From contig NZ_OMKE01000009.1 in NCBI RefSeq assembly GCF_900299535.1, positions 124,001 through 188,000 of the forward strand: a stretch of 64,000 nt of DNA. Reading direction: 5' to 3'. Shown here piece by piece: positions 55,596 to 64,000 of this stretch. Position 1 is the stretch's first letter. The number at the start of each line of letters is the position of its first letter. The stretch is from Aquimarina aquimarini. GTDB lineage: Bacteria; Bacteroidota; Bacteroidia; Flavobacteriales; Flavobacteriaceae. Both the position numbers and the translations under genes were made by a program. The notes under the pieces were generated by a model, which was not told the DNA's origin, ran no database searches, and saw only the letters and a program-made list of their open reading frames with translations.

Positions 55596-56462
55596 TTAAT
55601 TTAATGTCAAATATAACTCTATTCTATTTATCTTTTCTAAAGAAAAACCTTTGATTTCTCCTAATTCCTCAAAATTTGAAATTTCTCCTTTTTTTTCTAT
55701 AAAGTCTCTGATATCCAATGCCATCTCAAAATCAAAGTATGGCACAGCTACCAGTTCTTTTATCGAGGCTTTATTAATATTTATCTTTTTTATATTTTGT
55801 GGTGTTTTGACTGTATACATAGACAAAATCTTATGCTTTTGTGATGTGTATACTTTAACATCTTGCAATTGCATATCATCAATAAACCCTCCTAATTTAT
55901 CTCTATAACGAATAATTTTTATTGCTACAAAATCAGGTAACTTAATATCTTCTATCAATTCTTCTACAGAAACATTATTCAAATCCTTTTTTTGTCTATA
56001 TGAAAGACTCTTATATTTCTTTTTAGTATTCTTCTTAAACTTATTATTAATCTTCTTTTTAGGAAACTTAAATAATGGAGCAATAGCAACGAGTGTCGAA
56101 TCAGGAATTAGTGTTACTTTTTTAAAATCAGAAATAGAATTAATCCATTTATTTTTATTTCTATATGCATGAAGCCTATCTATTTCTATTGTGGTAAGTC
56201 CAAGTGCATATCCTTTATAATCTGAAATAAAATTTGGGTTAAAAGGGTATACTTGATATTCCTTTTTTTGTTGGACTGCCTTACCTCTCAGAGACTCTAC
56301 TTGTAATCTATATACTCCTAACTCAGTAAAATCATGCTTCGCATTAAACATCATTGTATAAAAAAAATACCCTGACATACTTACTAGTAATACCAGGGCT
56401 AAAACAAAAATTCCATTTCGAAATCGTGAATGTATTTCGAAATGGAATTTCTGAGAATTCAT
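55596..56462 (-). CDS. Membrane-anchored helix-hairpin-helix (ComEA-like) protein
   Basis: 288 residues. One N-terminal membrane helix (about 18-38) and then three or four HhH units, including LNNVSVEELIEDIKLPDFVAI and ININKASIKELVAVPYFDFE, each with the hydrophobic-GI/P-x-A spacing of DNA-binding HhH motifs. ComEA homologues bind DNA at the cell envelope in competence; Bacteroidota members are little studied, so the role is open. It lies 14 bases after the symporter gene. Confidence 0.8.
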   Translation of the reverse strand: MNSQKFHFEIHSRFRNGIFVLALVLLVSMSGYFFYTMMFNAKHDFTELGVYRLQVESLRGKAVQQKKEYQVYPFNPNFISDYKGYALGLTTIEIDRLHAYRNKNKWINSISDFKKVTLIPDSTLVAIAPLFKFPKKKINNKFKKNTKKKYKSLSYRQKKDLNNVSVEELIEDIKLPDFVAIKIIRYRDKLGGFIDDMQLQDVKVYTSQKHKILSMYTVKTPQNIKKININKASIKELVAVPYFDFEMALDIRDFIEKKGEISNFEELGEIKGFSLEKINRIELYLTLN

Positions 56463-56476
56463 AAAAAATATAATTC

Positions 56477-58096
56477 TTATTTTCCAGATGCTTTTATCGC
56501 ATCAAAATATCGTCCTAATTGTTTCTTTACTATAGGAAAAAGGAAGATTAATCCTACCATATTTGGGAACACCATTGCAAATATCATGGCATCAGAAAAA
56601 GCCCAAATAGATCCCATACTGGCAGCTGCTCCTATTACTACAAATGTTAGAAACAATAATTTATAAACCAAGTCAGCCGCTTTACCTCTACCAAATAAGA
56701 ATTTCCATGATTGCAAACCGTAGTATGACCATGAAATCATAGTAGACACTGCAAATAGCACTACTGCTATTGTTAAAAATATATTTGAATAAGGGATGTA
56801 TTGCGCAAATGCTTTTGAAGTAATCCCTGCTCCTTGTACAACCTCATTTCCTATCAATACAGCACCACTACCGTCTGCACTAACATCTGCTCCGTACTCA
56901 AAAAAGCCTCCGAAATTAAAGATAATAATCACCAATGCTGTCATGGTACAAATTACTACAGTATCGATAAAAGGTTCTAGTAAAGCAACCAACCCTTCAC
57001 TAGCTGAATATTTGGTTTTTACTGCAGAGTGTGCTATCGACGCAGAACCTGCACCTGCTTCGTTAGAAAATGCGGCTCTTTTAAAACCAACTAACAAAAC
57101 TCCTATAATACTTCCGACTCCGATTGCTGTTGGATTAAAAGCTTCAGAAATAATCAATCCTATTGCATCATCTACCAATGAGAAATTACCAAAGATTATA
57201 TACAAACATGCAATTATATACATTACTGCCATAAAAGGAACTACTTTCTCTGTTACAGAAGCAATACGTTTAATTCCTCCTATAATAATAATTCCTACAA
57301 GAATTGCCAGAATTATACCTATCCAAAAACCTGCTCCCGTACTTTCAATCTCTAAAAGTTCTTTTAAAACTACAGTTGCTTGATTGGATTGTGCGGCATT
57401 TCCTCCTCCAAACGAACCTCCTATACAAAAAATGGCAAATATTACTGCTGTAACTTTACCTAGAACTTTAAAACCTTTTTCTTTTAATCCTTTGCTTAGG
57501 TAATACATTGGCCCTCCATATATAGTACCGTCTTCTCCTACATCTCTATATTGAACTCCTAAAGTACACTCTACAAACTTGGTTGACATCCCTAGTAATC
57601 CGCAAACAATCATCCAAAATGTTGCTCCTGGCCCTCCTAATGCAATTGCTAGAGCTACTCCAGCTATATTACCATTACCAACAGTACCAGAAACCGCAGT
57701 TGCCAATGCTTGAAAATGAGAAACCTCTCCTTCTTTAGACTCGTCTCTTATTGTATCTCTTATATCACCATCTACTATATTGACCTCTGGTTTTCCTTCT
57801 ACGCCATGCCCTTCTACATCATCGTATTTTCCTCTTACTACATTAATTGCCTTGGCAAAATATCTAATATTAGGAAAACCGAAATAGATTGTAAAGAATA
57901 AGGCACTAAGTACTAACAAGATAATAACAAATGGTGCTCCTTTAAAAACTTCAAAGAAGATAACACTTGAGAAAAAATCAGAAATTGGCTTAAAAGCTTC
58001 GTCTATTTTCTGGTCAAGACCTTTTTCTGTAGCTTCTTGTGCGAATGTTAGTAATGGGGTGATGAGTGCTAAAAATGAAAGAAGAATTCTCTTCAT
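56477..58096 (-). CDS. Sodium:alanine/glycine symporter family (AGCS)
   Basis: 539 residues with an N-terminal signal-like segment and about eleven membrane helices. AGCS signatures TAVSGTVGNGNIAGVALA and FKRAAFSNEAGAGSASIAHS are present, the latter in the Na+/substrate site. It imports alanine or glycine with Na+. It leads the two-gene run with the HhH protein. Confidence 0.9.
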   Translation of the reverse strand: MKRILLSFLALITPLLTFAQEATEKGLDQKIDEAFKPISDFFSSVIFFEVFKGAPFVIILLVLSALFFTIYFGFPNIRYFAKAINVVRGKYDDVEGHGVEGKPEVNIVDGDIRDTIRDESKEGEVSHFQALATAVSGTVGNGNIAGVALAIALGGPGATFWMIVCGLLGMSTKFVECTLGVQYRDVGEDGTIYGGPMYYLSKGLKEKGFKVLGKVTAVIFAIFCIGGSFGGGNAAQSNQATVVLKELLEIESTGAGFWIGIILAILVGIIIIGGIKRIASVTEKVVPFMAVMYIIACLYIIFGNFSLVDDAIGLIISEAFNPTAIGVGSIIGVLLVGFKRAAFSNEAGAGSASIAHSAVKTKYSASEGLVALLEPFIDTVVICTMTALVIIIFNFGGFFEYGADVSADGSGAVLIGNEVVQGAGITSKAFAQYIPYSNIFLTIAVVLFAVSTMISWSYYGLQSWKFLFGRGKAADLVYKLLFLTFVVIGAAASMGSIWAFSDAMIFAMVFPNMVGLIFLFPIVKKQLGRYFDAIKASGK

Positions 58097-58197
58097 GATG
58101 TTTTGAGTTAATTGAATTTAAAATTGTTAAGAAGTGAGCAAGATGCTAAAAAAAACACTCGTTTACAATTTTTAAAAGGTTAAATGTTTTCTATCTT

Positions 58198-59214
58198 CTA
58201 AATATCGAACTCTTTATTCAATAGGTTTATTTGTTCTGGGCGACCTAAAACTACCACTTTAGAGCCTGGTCGCAACAGCGTGTCAGCTTCAGGATTTACT
58301 ATATATTCACCTTCTGGAGATTTGTATCCTATAATAGTACATCCTGTCCTAGATCTCATATCTATTGTTCGAATTGTTCTATCTTTTTTATCATCAAACA
58401 TATCTTCGAAAGAAATTTCTTCAATATTTATTGATTTTCTTCCTACAATAGAAAGATTATCTAAAAATTCTATTAAATCAGGAACAACTACTAATGATGC
58501 CATATGATCACCTCCTATACGGTCTGGCATAATAACATTATCTGCCCCTGCCAATCGTATTTTTTTATAAGATGCATCCTGAGAAGCCCTACTAATTATT
58601 TTAAGTTTCTTATTAATTTGCCTTGCAGATAGTACAATAAATAAGTTATCTGCATCTTCTGGAAGTGTACATATCAAACAAACAGCTTTCTTTACGCCCG
58701 CTTTTATCAAGACATCATCTTCTGTTGCATTTCCTTTGAGAAAAAATAATTTTTCATCCTGATACCTTTCTATTACTTCTTCATCTTTTTCGATAATAAT
58801 AAATGGTTTGTTATAGGCAAGTAGTTTGGCTGCTGCTTGTCTTCCATTACGACCATATCCTATTATTATAATATGATCTTCTATCTTATGTATCATTTTT
58901 TGTATTTTTCGATATTGAACTCTTCTGGGATCATTTTTACTTACAATATATTCTGTGATTACAGATACGGAATATGCAAATATTGCTACACTAGTTGAAA
59001 TCAAAAATACTGTAAACAACTTTGCATTATCATCTAGAGGTGCTACTTCTCCAAACCCAACGGTAGACAAAGTAATAACCGTCATATATAATGCATCTAC
59101 CCATGAGTAATCAGAAAAAAAACGAAATCCTAATACTCCAATAGCTACTACTATTATTAATAGAATCAAAGCAATGTATATTTTGGGTATTTTTCCTTTG
59201 TAAATCCCTATCAT
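58198..59214 (-). CDS. Potassium channel with RCK (TrkA-N/TrkA-C) domains
   Basis: 338 residues. Two membrane helices flank the pore loop with selectivity filter TVGFGE (51-56), close to the canonical TVGYGD with Phe and Glu substitutions. Then a Rossmann RCK domain (IIIIGYGRNGRQAAAKLL, MPDRIGGDHMAS) and a TrkA-C domain (about 255-338). MthK-like layout. Its start codon overlaps the PspC gene stop by four bases. Confidence 0.9.
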   Translation of the reverse strand: MIGIYKGKIPKIYIALILLIIVVAIGVLGFRFFSDYSWVDALYMTVITLSTVGFGEVAPLDDNAKLFTVFLISTSVAIFAYSVSVITEYIVSKNDPRRVQYRKIQKMIHKIEDHIIIIGYGRNGRQAAAKLLAYNKPFIIIEKDEEVIERYQDEKLFFLKGNATEDDVLIKAGVKKAVCLICTLPEDADNLFIVLSARQINKKLKIISRASQDASYKKIRLAGADNVIMPDRIGGDHMASLVVVPDLIEFLDNLSIVGRKSINIEEISFEDMFDDKKDRTIRTIDMRSRTGCTIIGYKSPEGEYIVNPEADTLLRPGSKVVVLGRPEQINLLNKEFDI

Positions 59215-59432
59215 AGATCAAATACTGAGGTTCGTTTAGTATACACCAAGTCCTTTAATTTTAACCAAAAAGCTAAATTAAGGTATAAGACAAAGCCTAA
59301 TCCAACTGTTGCAAATGTGAGGTAAATAAAAAATAAACGCACGTTTTTGGCTCTCATACCAAGTCTATCTGCTAGCCTTGATGAGACATAAAACCCATTG
59401 CGTTCTAAAAATTGTCTTAGGTTATAAAGCAT
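59211..59432 (-). CDS. PspC-domain small membrane protein
   Basis: 73 residues. The PspC fold is recognisable: ERNGFYVSSRLADRLGMRAKNVRLFF followed (in the full protein) by one membrane segment, listed here in part, and a Lys-rich tail. PspC proteins take part in envelope-stress responses in some bacteria. It overlaps the potassium channel gene by ATGA, so the two are likely made together. Confidence 0.75.
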   Translation of the reverse strand: MLYNLRQFLERNGFYVSSRLADRLGMRAKNVRLFFIYLTFATVGLGFVLYLNLAFWLKLKDLVYTKRTSVFDL

Positions 59433-59461
59433 ATTGCAAAATAAATATATTATCCTAAATT

Positions 59462-60742
59462 CTATCCACCATTTAGTAAATAATTACCTATTGCACATTT
59501 TAAACATGCTTTTTGATTACAATACATAGTCTTGAGTTGAATCATGGCCTGAGAATGCATAGCGTTTTCTACTGGTACTTTTAGTGTTATAAAATTATCT
59601 ATGATCTTATTTTTTTCATAGGATAACTGCGAGATTAATTTAAAAACCTCTTCCTCTGGGGATTTACCAAGGCTTTTAGCATACACAAATTTGACAGGAA
59701 TAATTGTGTTTATCAATAGCAAGTCTACAAAAGACTTGGTCAGTCTTTTGGTTTTAGCTTTTGATTTTTTTTCAAAAGTATAATGGTTTTCCCAAAACCC
59801 ATTAAGGCTTACATTAAAAAAATCATAAAACTCTTTTACCGTCTGTGCACGAATTATTGTATCAAAAAAGTGATGATTTCTGAAATATAACATTGCTAAT
59901 TGTGCCAATCGTATCGTAGGGAAATTGGATGGTCTCAATCTAAAAAAATGAAAAGGCAACACTCCTTCTCTATTGATTTTAAATTTATTCTGTAAAAACG
60001 AATACTCTCTTCTTAGTATTTGCAGATATTCTTCTTCTGAATCATTCTCTAAAAGGCCAGCTTGTCCAAAAAATAAAGCTTCAATACTACTGAGGCTATT
60101 TGTACATTTTCTAACTATTGAAAAATCTACTGAATTAGCCAAACTCAAAAAAGCTTCTCCGTTTATTTGAAGTCCAAAATTTTTTGCTAGAAGTTTAAAG
60201 AAAACTGCTTCCCAATCATTCTCAGATTTTTTAAGAAGCTCTAAAATCAAAATAGATTTCTTCTCTAGCCGCTCTACAAACAACCTTTCTTGCCAATTGG
60301 TAATTATAAAATCTGACACTGCAGGCAATTGCTTACTACATTTAATCCATTGCGTATTATTTGTTTGGATAATTTTCCTATAACGAGTTAACACTTTCTG
60401 ATCTGTATAATCTTTAAGCTGTAATGTAGGTATGACTGAGTTATCTTTTCTATAAATATCCATATCATCTTCCCAAACCACATGAAGAATTACGTTATCA
60501 TACATAGGATCACACTCATGGTTATGCACATACCAATCACTTGATTTGATATGAACTTCAACATTACCTGCCCATTTTTGCTCCTTAATAATAAGTCTGG
60601 CATTAAAAAAATCTGGCCCTGATTGCCTTGTATTATGTAATCCTACCTGTTGAAGTATTAGTTCTTCTCCTTTTGTTGTTTTAAGATCAGTAAGCTCTAG
60701 CTTTTTATGTTTCCAGAGATACTGAAGAAAATCCTCAGTCAT
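59462..60742 (-). CDS. DUF2851 family protein
   Basis: 426 residues, cytosolic. N-terminal MTEDFLQYLWKHKKL, the conserved GPDFFNARLIIKEQKWAGNV, HIKSSDWYVHNHECD and YDNVILHVVWEDD, and a C-terminal Cys-rich end (YCNQKACLKCAIGNYLL) mark DUF2851, a family common in Bacteroidota and of unknown function. The acidic/His residues recall nuclease-like folds, but no function is proven. Followed by the PspC gene after 29 bases. Confidence 0.85.
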   Translation of the reverse strand: MTEDFLQYLWKHKKLELTDLKTTKGEELILQQVGLHNTRQSGPDFFNARLIIKEQKWAGNVEVHIKSSDWYVHNHECDPMYDNVILHVVWEDDMDIYRKDNSVIPTLQLKDYTDQKVLTRYRKIIQTNNTQWIKCSKQLPAVSDFIITNWQERLFVERLEKKSILILELLKKSENDWEAVFFKLLAKNFGLQINGEAFLSLANSVDFSIVRKCTNSLSSIEALFFGQAGLLENDSEEEYLQILRREYSFLQNKFKINREGVLPFHFFRLRPSNFPTIRLAQLAMLYFRNHHFFDTIIRAQTVKEFYDFFNVSLNGFWENHYTFEKKSKAKTKRLTKSFVDLLLINTIIPVKFVYAKSLGKSPEEEVFKLISQLSYEKNKIIDNFITLKVPVENAMHSQAMIQLKTMYCNQKACLKCAIGNYLLNGG

Positions 60743-60946
60743 GTTATTTCAAATATTTTTTACTATTATTTTAGATTGAACCTATCTGTTTTACACAAAC
60801 AGATGAAATATGCTATTATACATTTTGGGTAGGATAGAAAATGACAATAACATTGCTAAAAAGCAGGTTATGAATGTACTAAAATTTTATACGACTTTTG
60901 TAAGTCTTATAAATTAATATTGACCAAATAAAAAATAAACCTATAG

Positions 60947-61801
60947 ATGAATTCAATCATTAAATCCATTTTTATATCTGCTCTACCTGTAATTTCTATT
61001 TATTTTGCGGTTGATAGTATTGTCTATTTAAGCAATTATGGCATATCCTATCATTATACAGGTAGACTTCTTATTTCTGGCACTATTGCAATACTTTTTG
61101 TTTCATTTTTCATAAAACCAGTTGCCCGAACTACTGCTGGTTTAAAAACTCATACTCTAATAATTGCTATTGGTTTTTTGATAAGTATTACCACAGGAGT
61201 TTTTATAGAAAAAAACATCAACAGATCACTCCCCTCTACTGGCTTATTTCTAGGGTGGGTATTATATCTAAAATGGTATTCTGTTTTTAATAACAGAAAA
61301 AACAATTCTATACTTAGAGTTGGGAATCTATTACCCGATCTAGAACTACAAGACTTTAAAAAAAACAATATCAACACATCTAGTTTTATAGGCCAGCCTT
61401 CTATTTTTTTATTTTATCGGGGAAACTGGTGTCCTTTATGTATGGCTCAGATTAAAGAGATCGCTTCATTATATAAAGAACTTGAGAAAAGAAAAATAAA
61501 TGTAATACTAATCAGTCCCCAACCTCATCAACACACCAAAGCTCTCGCTAAAAAGTTTTCTCTAAATTTTAATTATCTCATTGATCAAAACAACAAAGTA
61601 GCAAATCAGCTACAAATCCTGTCTAAAAATGGGTTACCTATGGGATTACAAACACTGGGCTACAATAAAGATACTGTTATGCCCACAGTAATCATTACTG
61701 ATAAACAAGGTAAAATAATTTATGCGGACCTTACCGATAACTATAGAGTAAGACCAGAACCAGAAATATTTATAAAAATTATTGATGATCAACTTTTCTA
61801 G
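60947..61801 (+). CDS. Membrane-bound peroxiredoxin/thioredoxin-like protein
   Basis: 284 residues. Four hydrophobic helices (about 7-25, 38-57, 68-86, 93-112), then a redoxin domain (about 122-284) with FYRGNWCPLCMAQIKEI: C162-P-L-C165 after the FYRGNW of AhpC/TSA-like enzymes. Proline and Arg positions (GLPMGLQTLG, MPTVIITDKQG) fit the fold. The redox domain may face either side; its partner is unknown. No operon partner. Confidence 0.75.
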   Translation: MNSIIKSIFISALPVISIYFAVDSIVYLSNYGISYHYTGRLLISGTIAILFVSFFIKPVARTTAGLKTHTLIIAIGFLISITTGVFIEKNINRSLPSTGLFLGWVLYLKWYSVFNNRKNNSILRVGNLLPDLELQDFKKNNINTSSFIGQPSIFLFYRGNWCPLCMAQIKEIASLYKELEKRKINVILISPQPHQHTKALAKKFSLNFNYLIDQNNKVANQLQILSKNGLPMGLQTLGYNKDTVMPTVIITDKQGKIIYADLTDNYRVRPEPEIFIKIIDDQLF

Positions 61802-61914
61802 TTAAAAAACAACCTATCCTTTATGAATTATTAACAAAAAAAAATTCCTTAAGACGCTTAAAACAAACTAACAATACTTCAATAGTACGATTATCACTCT
61901 TTACTTCTAAAAAC

Positions 61915-61944
61915 TTGTTAATTTGATACAGAAATGTACTATTG
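61915..61944 (+). promoter_or_regulatory. Promoter of the second candidate small RNA
   Basis: TTG (61915-61917), 19 bases, TACTATTG (61937-61944), one mismatch from TAnnTTTG and, like the promoter at 5695-5702, ending in ATTG. Confidence 0.5.
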
Positions 61945-61949
61945 GTAAT

Positions 61950-62128
61950 ATTTTATGTATTAATGGAAAACTTAACAACGAATTCATTTCTTTACTTTGT
62001 TCAAGAATTAAAGGGAAAACTAATTCTTTTTACAATATAAAGATTGCAAAACCCTAAGCTAAGTTGAGTTTGTGTTAGGTTATTGATGGTTGCCAATTGG
62101 CAACCATCTTTATTTTATGGCTTTTTTT
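61950..62128 (+). ncRNA. Candidate small RNA with 25-codon ORF and strong terminator
   Basis: The promoter at 61915-61944 and terminator at 62085-62128 define a transcript of about 180 bases between the peroxiredoxin-like gene and the convergent AraC gene. It contains a 25-codon ORF (61963-62040, MENLTTNSFLYFVQELKGKL...), which may be a small protein or chance. TTAGGTT stands 3 bases before the terminator stem, exactly as in the candidate RNA at 5446-5690. It may instead be a long 3' region of the upstream gene. Confidence 0.45.
62085..62128 (+). terminator. Terminator of the second candidate small RNA
   Basis: A 24-bp perfect palindrome (GATGGTTGCC / GGCAACCATC arms around AATT) followed by TTTATTTTATGG and T8 on the plus strand. 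It lies 280 bases beyond the nearest plus-strand gene and does not have a T-tract for the minus-strand AraC gene. Confidence 0.75.
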
Positions 62129-62173
62129 TAAAAAGTTTTTTTTAGGCTATATTTTAACTTATAATAACATCTA

Positions 62174-63151
62174 CTAATTGACATCTGGATACATATCGAA
62201 TTTATTATAAAATGCTTTTCTAAATTTTGAAGAATTAGAATAATTTAGCGTATCCATTACTTCTTTTATGGATATCCCTTCTCCTATTATCATATTATAT
62301 GATACTTCGAGTCTTTTATTATTAAAGAACTCTAGTGGAGTCTGATTATGAATCTCCTTAAACATATTGAAAAAGTTTGTACGACTCATATGTGCCATTG
62401 CTGCTAGTTGATCTACACCAATAAAAGGTTCTTTAAGGTTATTTCTAAGATAATCACTTACTTTATATATACCTCCTACTTGCCCACTATTAATATTAAA
62501 GGGGTCATTTTCTGTTTCCCATTTTAATACATCTTTCCAAAATGTTTCTAGTAGTCTAATTCCTCGAGACACAAAGTACAAGTGATTTTCTATTTTATCC
62601 GCATCTGGCTGTACTATCTGGTCAAAAAGGTTGGATTGTTTATAAGAAAGGTAGAATTTATGCATGTGTTGATGAGAATGGCGAACATAATAATCCAGAC
62701 GTTCTGCCATATCTCTTTTTTTAATAAAAAAGGGTTCTGTATATGAGCTTTTCAACACAACCATAGTAGATCTTACCATTGCTCCTTTGGGTATAAAAAC
62801 ATGTTCCCCCATTCTTGCATCCAAGCATCTCATATTACCTGGAGTATAGCAATCAGAATACCTACTTATGATCTGGTTCTTTTCTAATTCATGATTCAAA
62901 GCATATTTCCTAAAATGAAGGATAATGTCTTTCTCTTCTATAGGTTTTCTAAAATATTCTATATCTACATTTGCTTTGTAATTATTGATCAATAAAAAGA
63001 CTTCTGGTGATATTTTATAATACAATAAATATCCTTCTCCCACTTCTGGTGGGAAATAAATTCGTTCAGAAGAACTTCCTGGACTCAGTTCTGATCTAAA
63101 ATAATCTCTTAATTTATCAATATCAGCAAAATCAAACAGATATTTACGCAT
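62174..63151 (-). CDS. AraC-family transcriptional regulator
   Basis: 325 residues. A long N-terminal domain of unknown ligand (MRKYLFDFADIDKLRDYF; PGNMRCLDARMGEHVF), then the AraC double helix-turn-helix (about 225-325): IGVDQLAAMAHMSRTNFFNM and ISIKEVMDTLNYSNSSKFRK with FDMYP at the end. This FFNxFK...PLEFFNNKRLE type resembles Bacteroidota AraC activators of unknown target. Isolated; upstream of it (on minus) lies the CBS gene. Confidence 0.85.
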   Translation of the reverse strand: MRKYLFDFADIDKLRDYFRSELSPGSSSERIYFPPEVGEGYLLYYKISPEVFLLINNYKANVDIEYFRKPIEEKDIILHFRKYALNHELEKNQIISRYSDCYTPGNMRCLDARMGEHVFIPKGAMVRSTMVVLKSSYTEPFFIKKRDMAERLDYYVRHSHQHMHKFYLSYKQSNLFDQIVQPDADKIENHLYFVSRGIRLLETFWKDVLKWETENDPFNINSGQVGGIYKVSDYLRNNLKEPFIGVDQLAAMAHMSRTNFFNMFKEIHNQTPLEFFNNKRLEVSYNMIIGEGISIKEVMDTLNYSNSSKFRKAFYNKFDMYPDVN

Positions 63152-63289
63152 ATACTAGTATCGTTTTTATAACCCCTTTATTTATAGAAATAAATAAAAG
63201 AAGGTTAACAACATATAAAAACAACCCCTTTATCAACTTTTCACAAAGTCAATAGAGGGGGTGGAAATTATTACTTAAATATAAAGAAT

Positions 63290-64000
63290 TTATTTAATAT
63301 GGCTTATTACATCATATTTTGTAATGATATGATGTTTACCATTTTCTAAAGCAACTAAAACTGCTGGGTTACCATTTTTGATGAGTTTAGATATCTCATC
63401 AAGTGATGTTTTGACATTAACAATAGGAAAAGGCTCTTTCATTACATCCTTAATAGGAGTGCTGTCCATATCCTTATTGTCAATAAATGCAGTAAAAAGC
63501 GCACTTTCGTCTATAGATCCTACAAACCCTTCGCTATCAACTACTGGTATTTGTGAAATCTTAAATTTACGCATACGTTCTATTGCATGAGAGACCAATT
63601 CTTCAGTTTTTACGGTAATCAAAGGTTGATCAATATGGCTTTTTACCAAGTCATCTGCTGTATATACTTCTTCTTCAAGAAAACCACGTTCTCTCATCCA
63701 ATCGTCATTAAACATCTTACCAACATATCTACTACCATGATCATGATACAACACTACTACAACATCATCTTTGGTAAAGTGTTCTTGTAACTGAAGTAGT
63801 CCTTTTATTGCTGCACCCGCGCTATTACCTAAAAACATACCTTCTTCCTTGGCCAATTTCTGAGTATAAACTGCAGCATCCTTATCGGTCACTTTGGTAA
63901 ACCCATCGATAACAGAGAAATCTACATTTTTAGGAAGAATATCTTCTCCTATACCTTCTGTGATATATGAATAAATTTCATTTTCATCAAAAATCCCAGT
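63290..64000 (-). CDS. Cystathionine beta-synthase-type PLP enzyme with CBS domains (partial, N-terminus beyond window)
   Basis: The frame is open from the window edge at 64000 to the stop at 63290 (236 residues seen); a Met at 63890-63892 is internal. The visible part is the end of the fold-II PLP domain (GIGEDILPKNVDFSVIDGF, GMFLGNSAGAAIKGLLQL, VVVLYHDHGSRYVGKMFND) and two C-terminal CBS domains (ISQIPVVDSEGFVGSIDE; NPAVLVALENG). The catalytic Lys lies outside. The enzyme joins homocysteine and serine, or acts as cysteine synthase; the CBS pair suggests allosteric control. Confidence 0.88.
   Translation of the reverse strand, partial: TGIFDENEIYSYITEGIGEDILPKNVDFSVIDGFTKVTDKDAAVYTQKLAKEEGMFLGNSAGAAIKGLLQLQEHFTKDDVVVVLYHDHGSRYVGKMFNDDWMRERGFLEEEVYTADDLVKSHIDQPLITVKTEELVSHAIERMRKFKISQIPVVDSEGFVGSIDESALFTAFIDNKDMDSTPIKDVMKEPFPIVNVKTSLDEISKLIKNGNPAVLVALENGKHHIITKYDVISHIK

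Noticed and set aside
56796..57383. 195-codon plus-strand frame opposite the AGCS symporter
   Set aside because: Antisense shadow of a membrane protein; no independent evidence.

Overview
The window is AT-rich chromosomal DNA of a member of the Bacteroidota, most likely a marine Flavobacteriaceae (Aquimarina/Tenacibaculum-like; genus not provable here). Evidence: type IX secretion sorting domains, PorP/SprF and CHU_C proteins, TonB-type outer-membrane barrels with CarboxypepD_reg domains, Bacteroidota-type promoters (TTG-N18..21-TAnnTTTG), almost no Shine-Dalgarno sequences except a very strong one before rpsU, and the gene order rpsU-xerC-hpf-tRNAs-tuf-secE-nusG-rplKAJL-rpoBC. Most of the window is core genome. 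I see no prophage, IS element, CRISPR array or recognised defence island.

Layout. 1-13.9 kb: the N-terminal part of a TPR sensor kinase runs off the left edge. Then come a TonB-type barrel, fabH with a candidate small RNA upstream, htpG, a membrane-anchored LuxR regulator next to a second barrel, and a redox cassette (CPVC thioredoxin-like protein and DUF2024). The cassette's promoter contains a perfect MarR-type operator, and a decayed marR pseudogene lies downstream. 13.9-26 kb: mixed accessory genes, many of them secreted hydrolases: an astacin-type protease, S1/P1 nuclease, an alpha/beta hydrolase lacking its nucleophile, HAD phosphatase, M61 peptidase and a trypsin-like T9SS substrate. 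The astacin and the trypsin-like protease carry the same 39-residue Cys-bounded module. 26.4-28 kb: tRNA-Thr, idi and queD. 28-34.6 kb: a minus-strand T9SS trio (OmpA/PD40 protein, PorP/SprF, 1161-residue adhesin-like protein with a duplicated 193-residue domain).

35-52.7 kb: translation and transcription core. prfC is on plus. On minus, in transcription order: rpsU, xerC, hpf, tRNA-Thr(TGT), tRNA-Tyr, tRNA-Gly, tRNA-Thr(GGT), tuf, tRNA-Trp, secE, nusG, rplK, rplA, rplJ, rplL, rpoB, rpoC and a DUF3467 gene. Hairpins occur at many junctions. rpsU has a perfect Shine-Dalgarno, as expected if bS21 controls its own synthesis. 52.7-64 kb: an alpha-amylase resembling the Thermococcales GH13_7 enzymes with a perfect LacI-type operator, acyl-CoA dehydrogenase, an HhH protein, an AGCS symporter, a K+ channel/PspC pair, DUF2851, a membrane peroxiredoxin-like protein, a second candidate small RNA, an AraC regulator and the 3' part of a cystathionine beta-synthase gene.

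The most interesting signals are regulatory: an operator whose adjacent regulator gene is dead; two candidate small RNAs that share the same 3' end layout; a promoter apparently set inside a terminator before the tRNA-tuf operon; a terminator whose T-tract touches the xerC start codon; and stacked palindromes upstream of the amylase. The most interesting protein signals are the Ser-to-Gly nucleophile loss, the shared protease module and the duplicated adhesin domain. All functions are inferred by reading the sequence; no database search was run.
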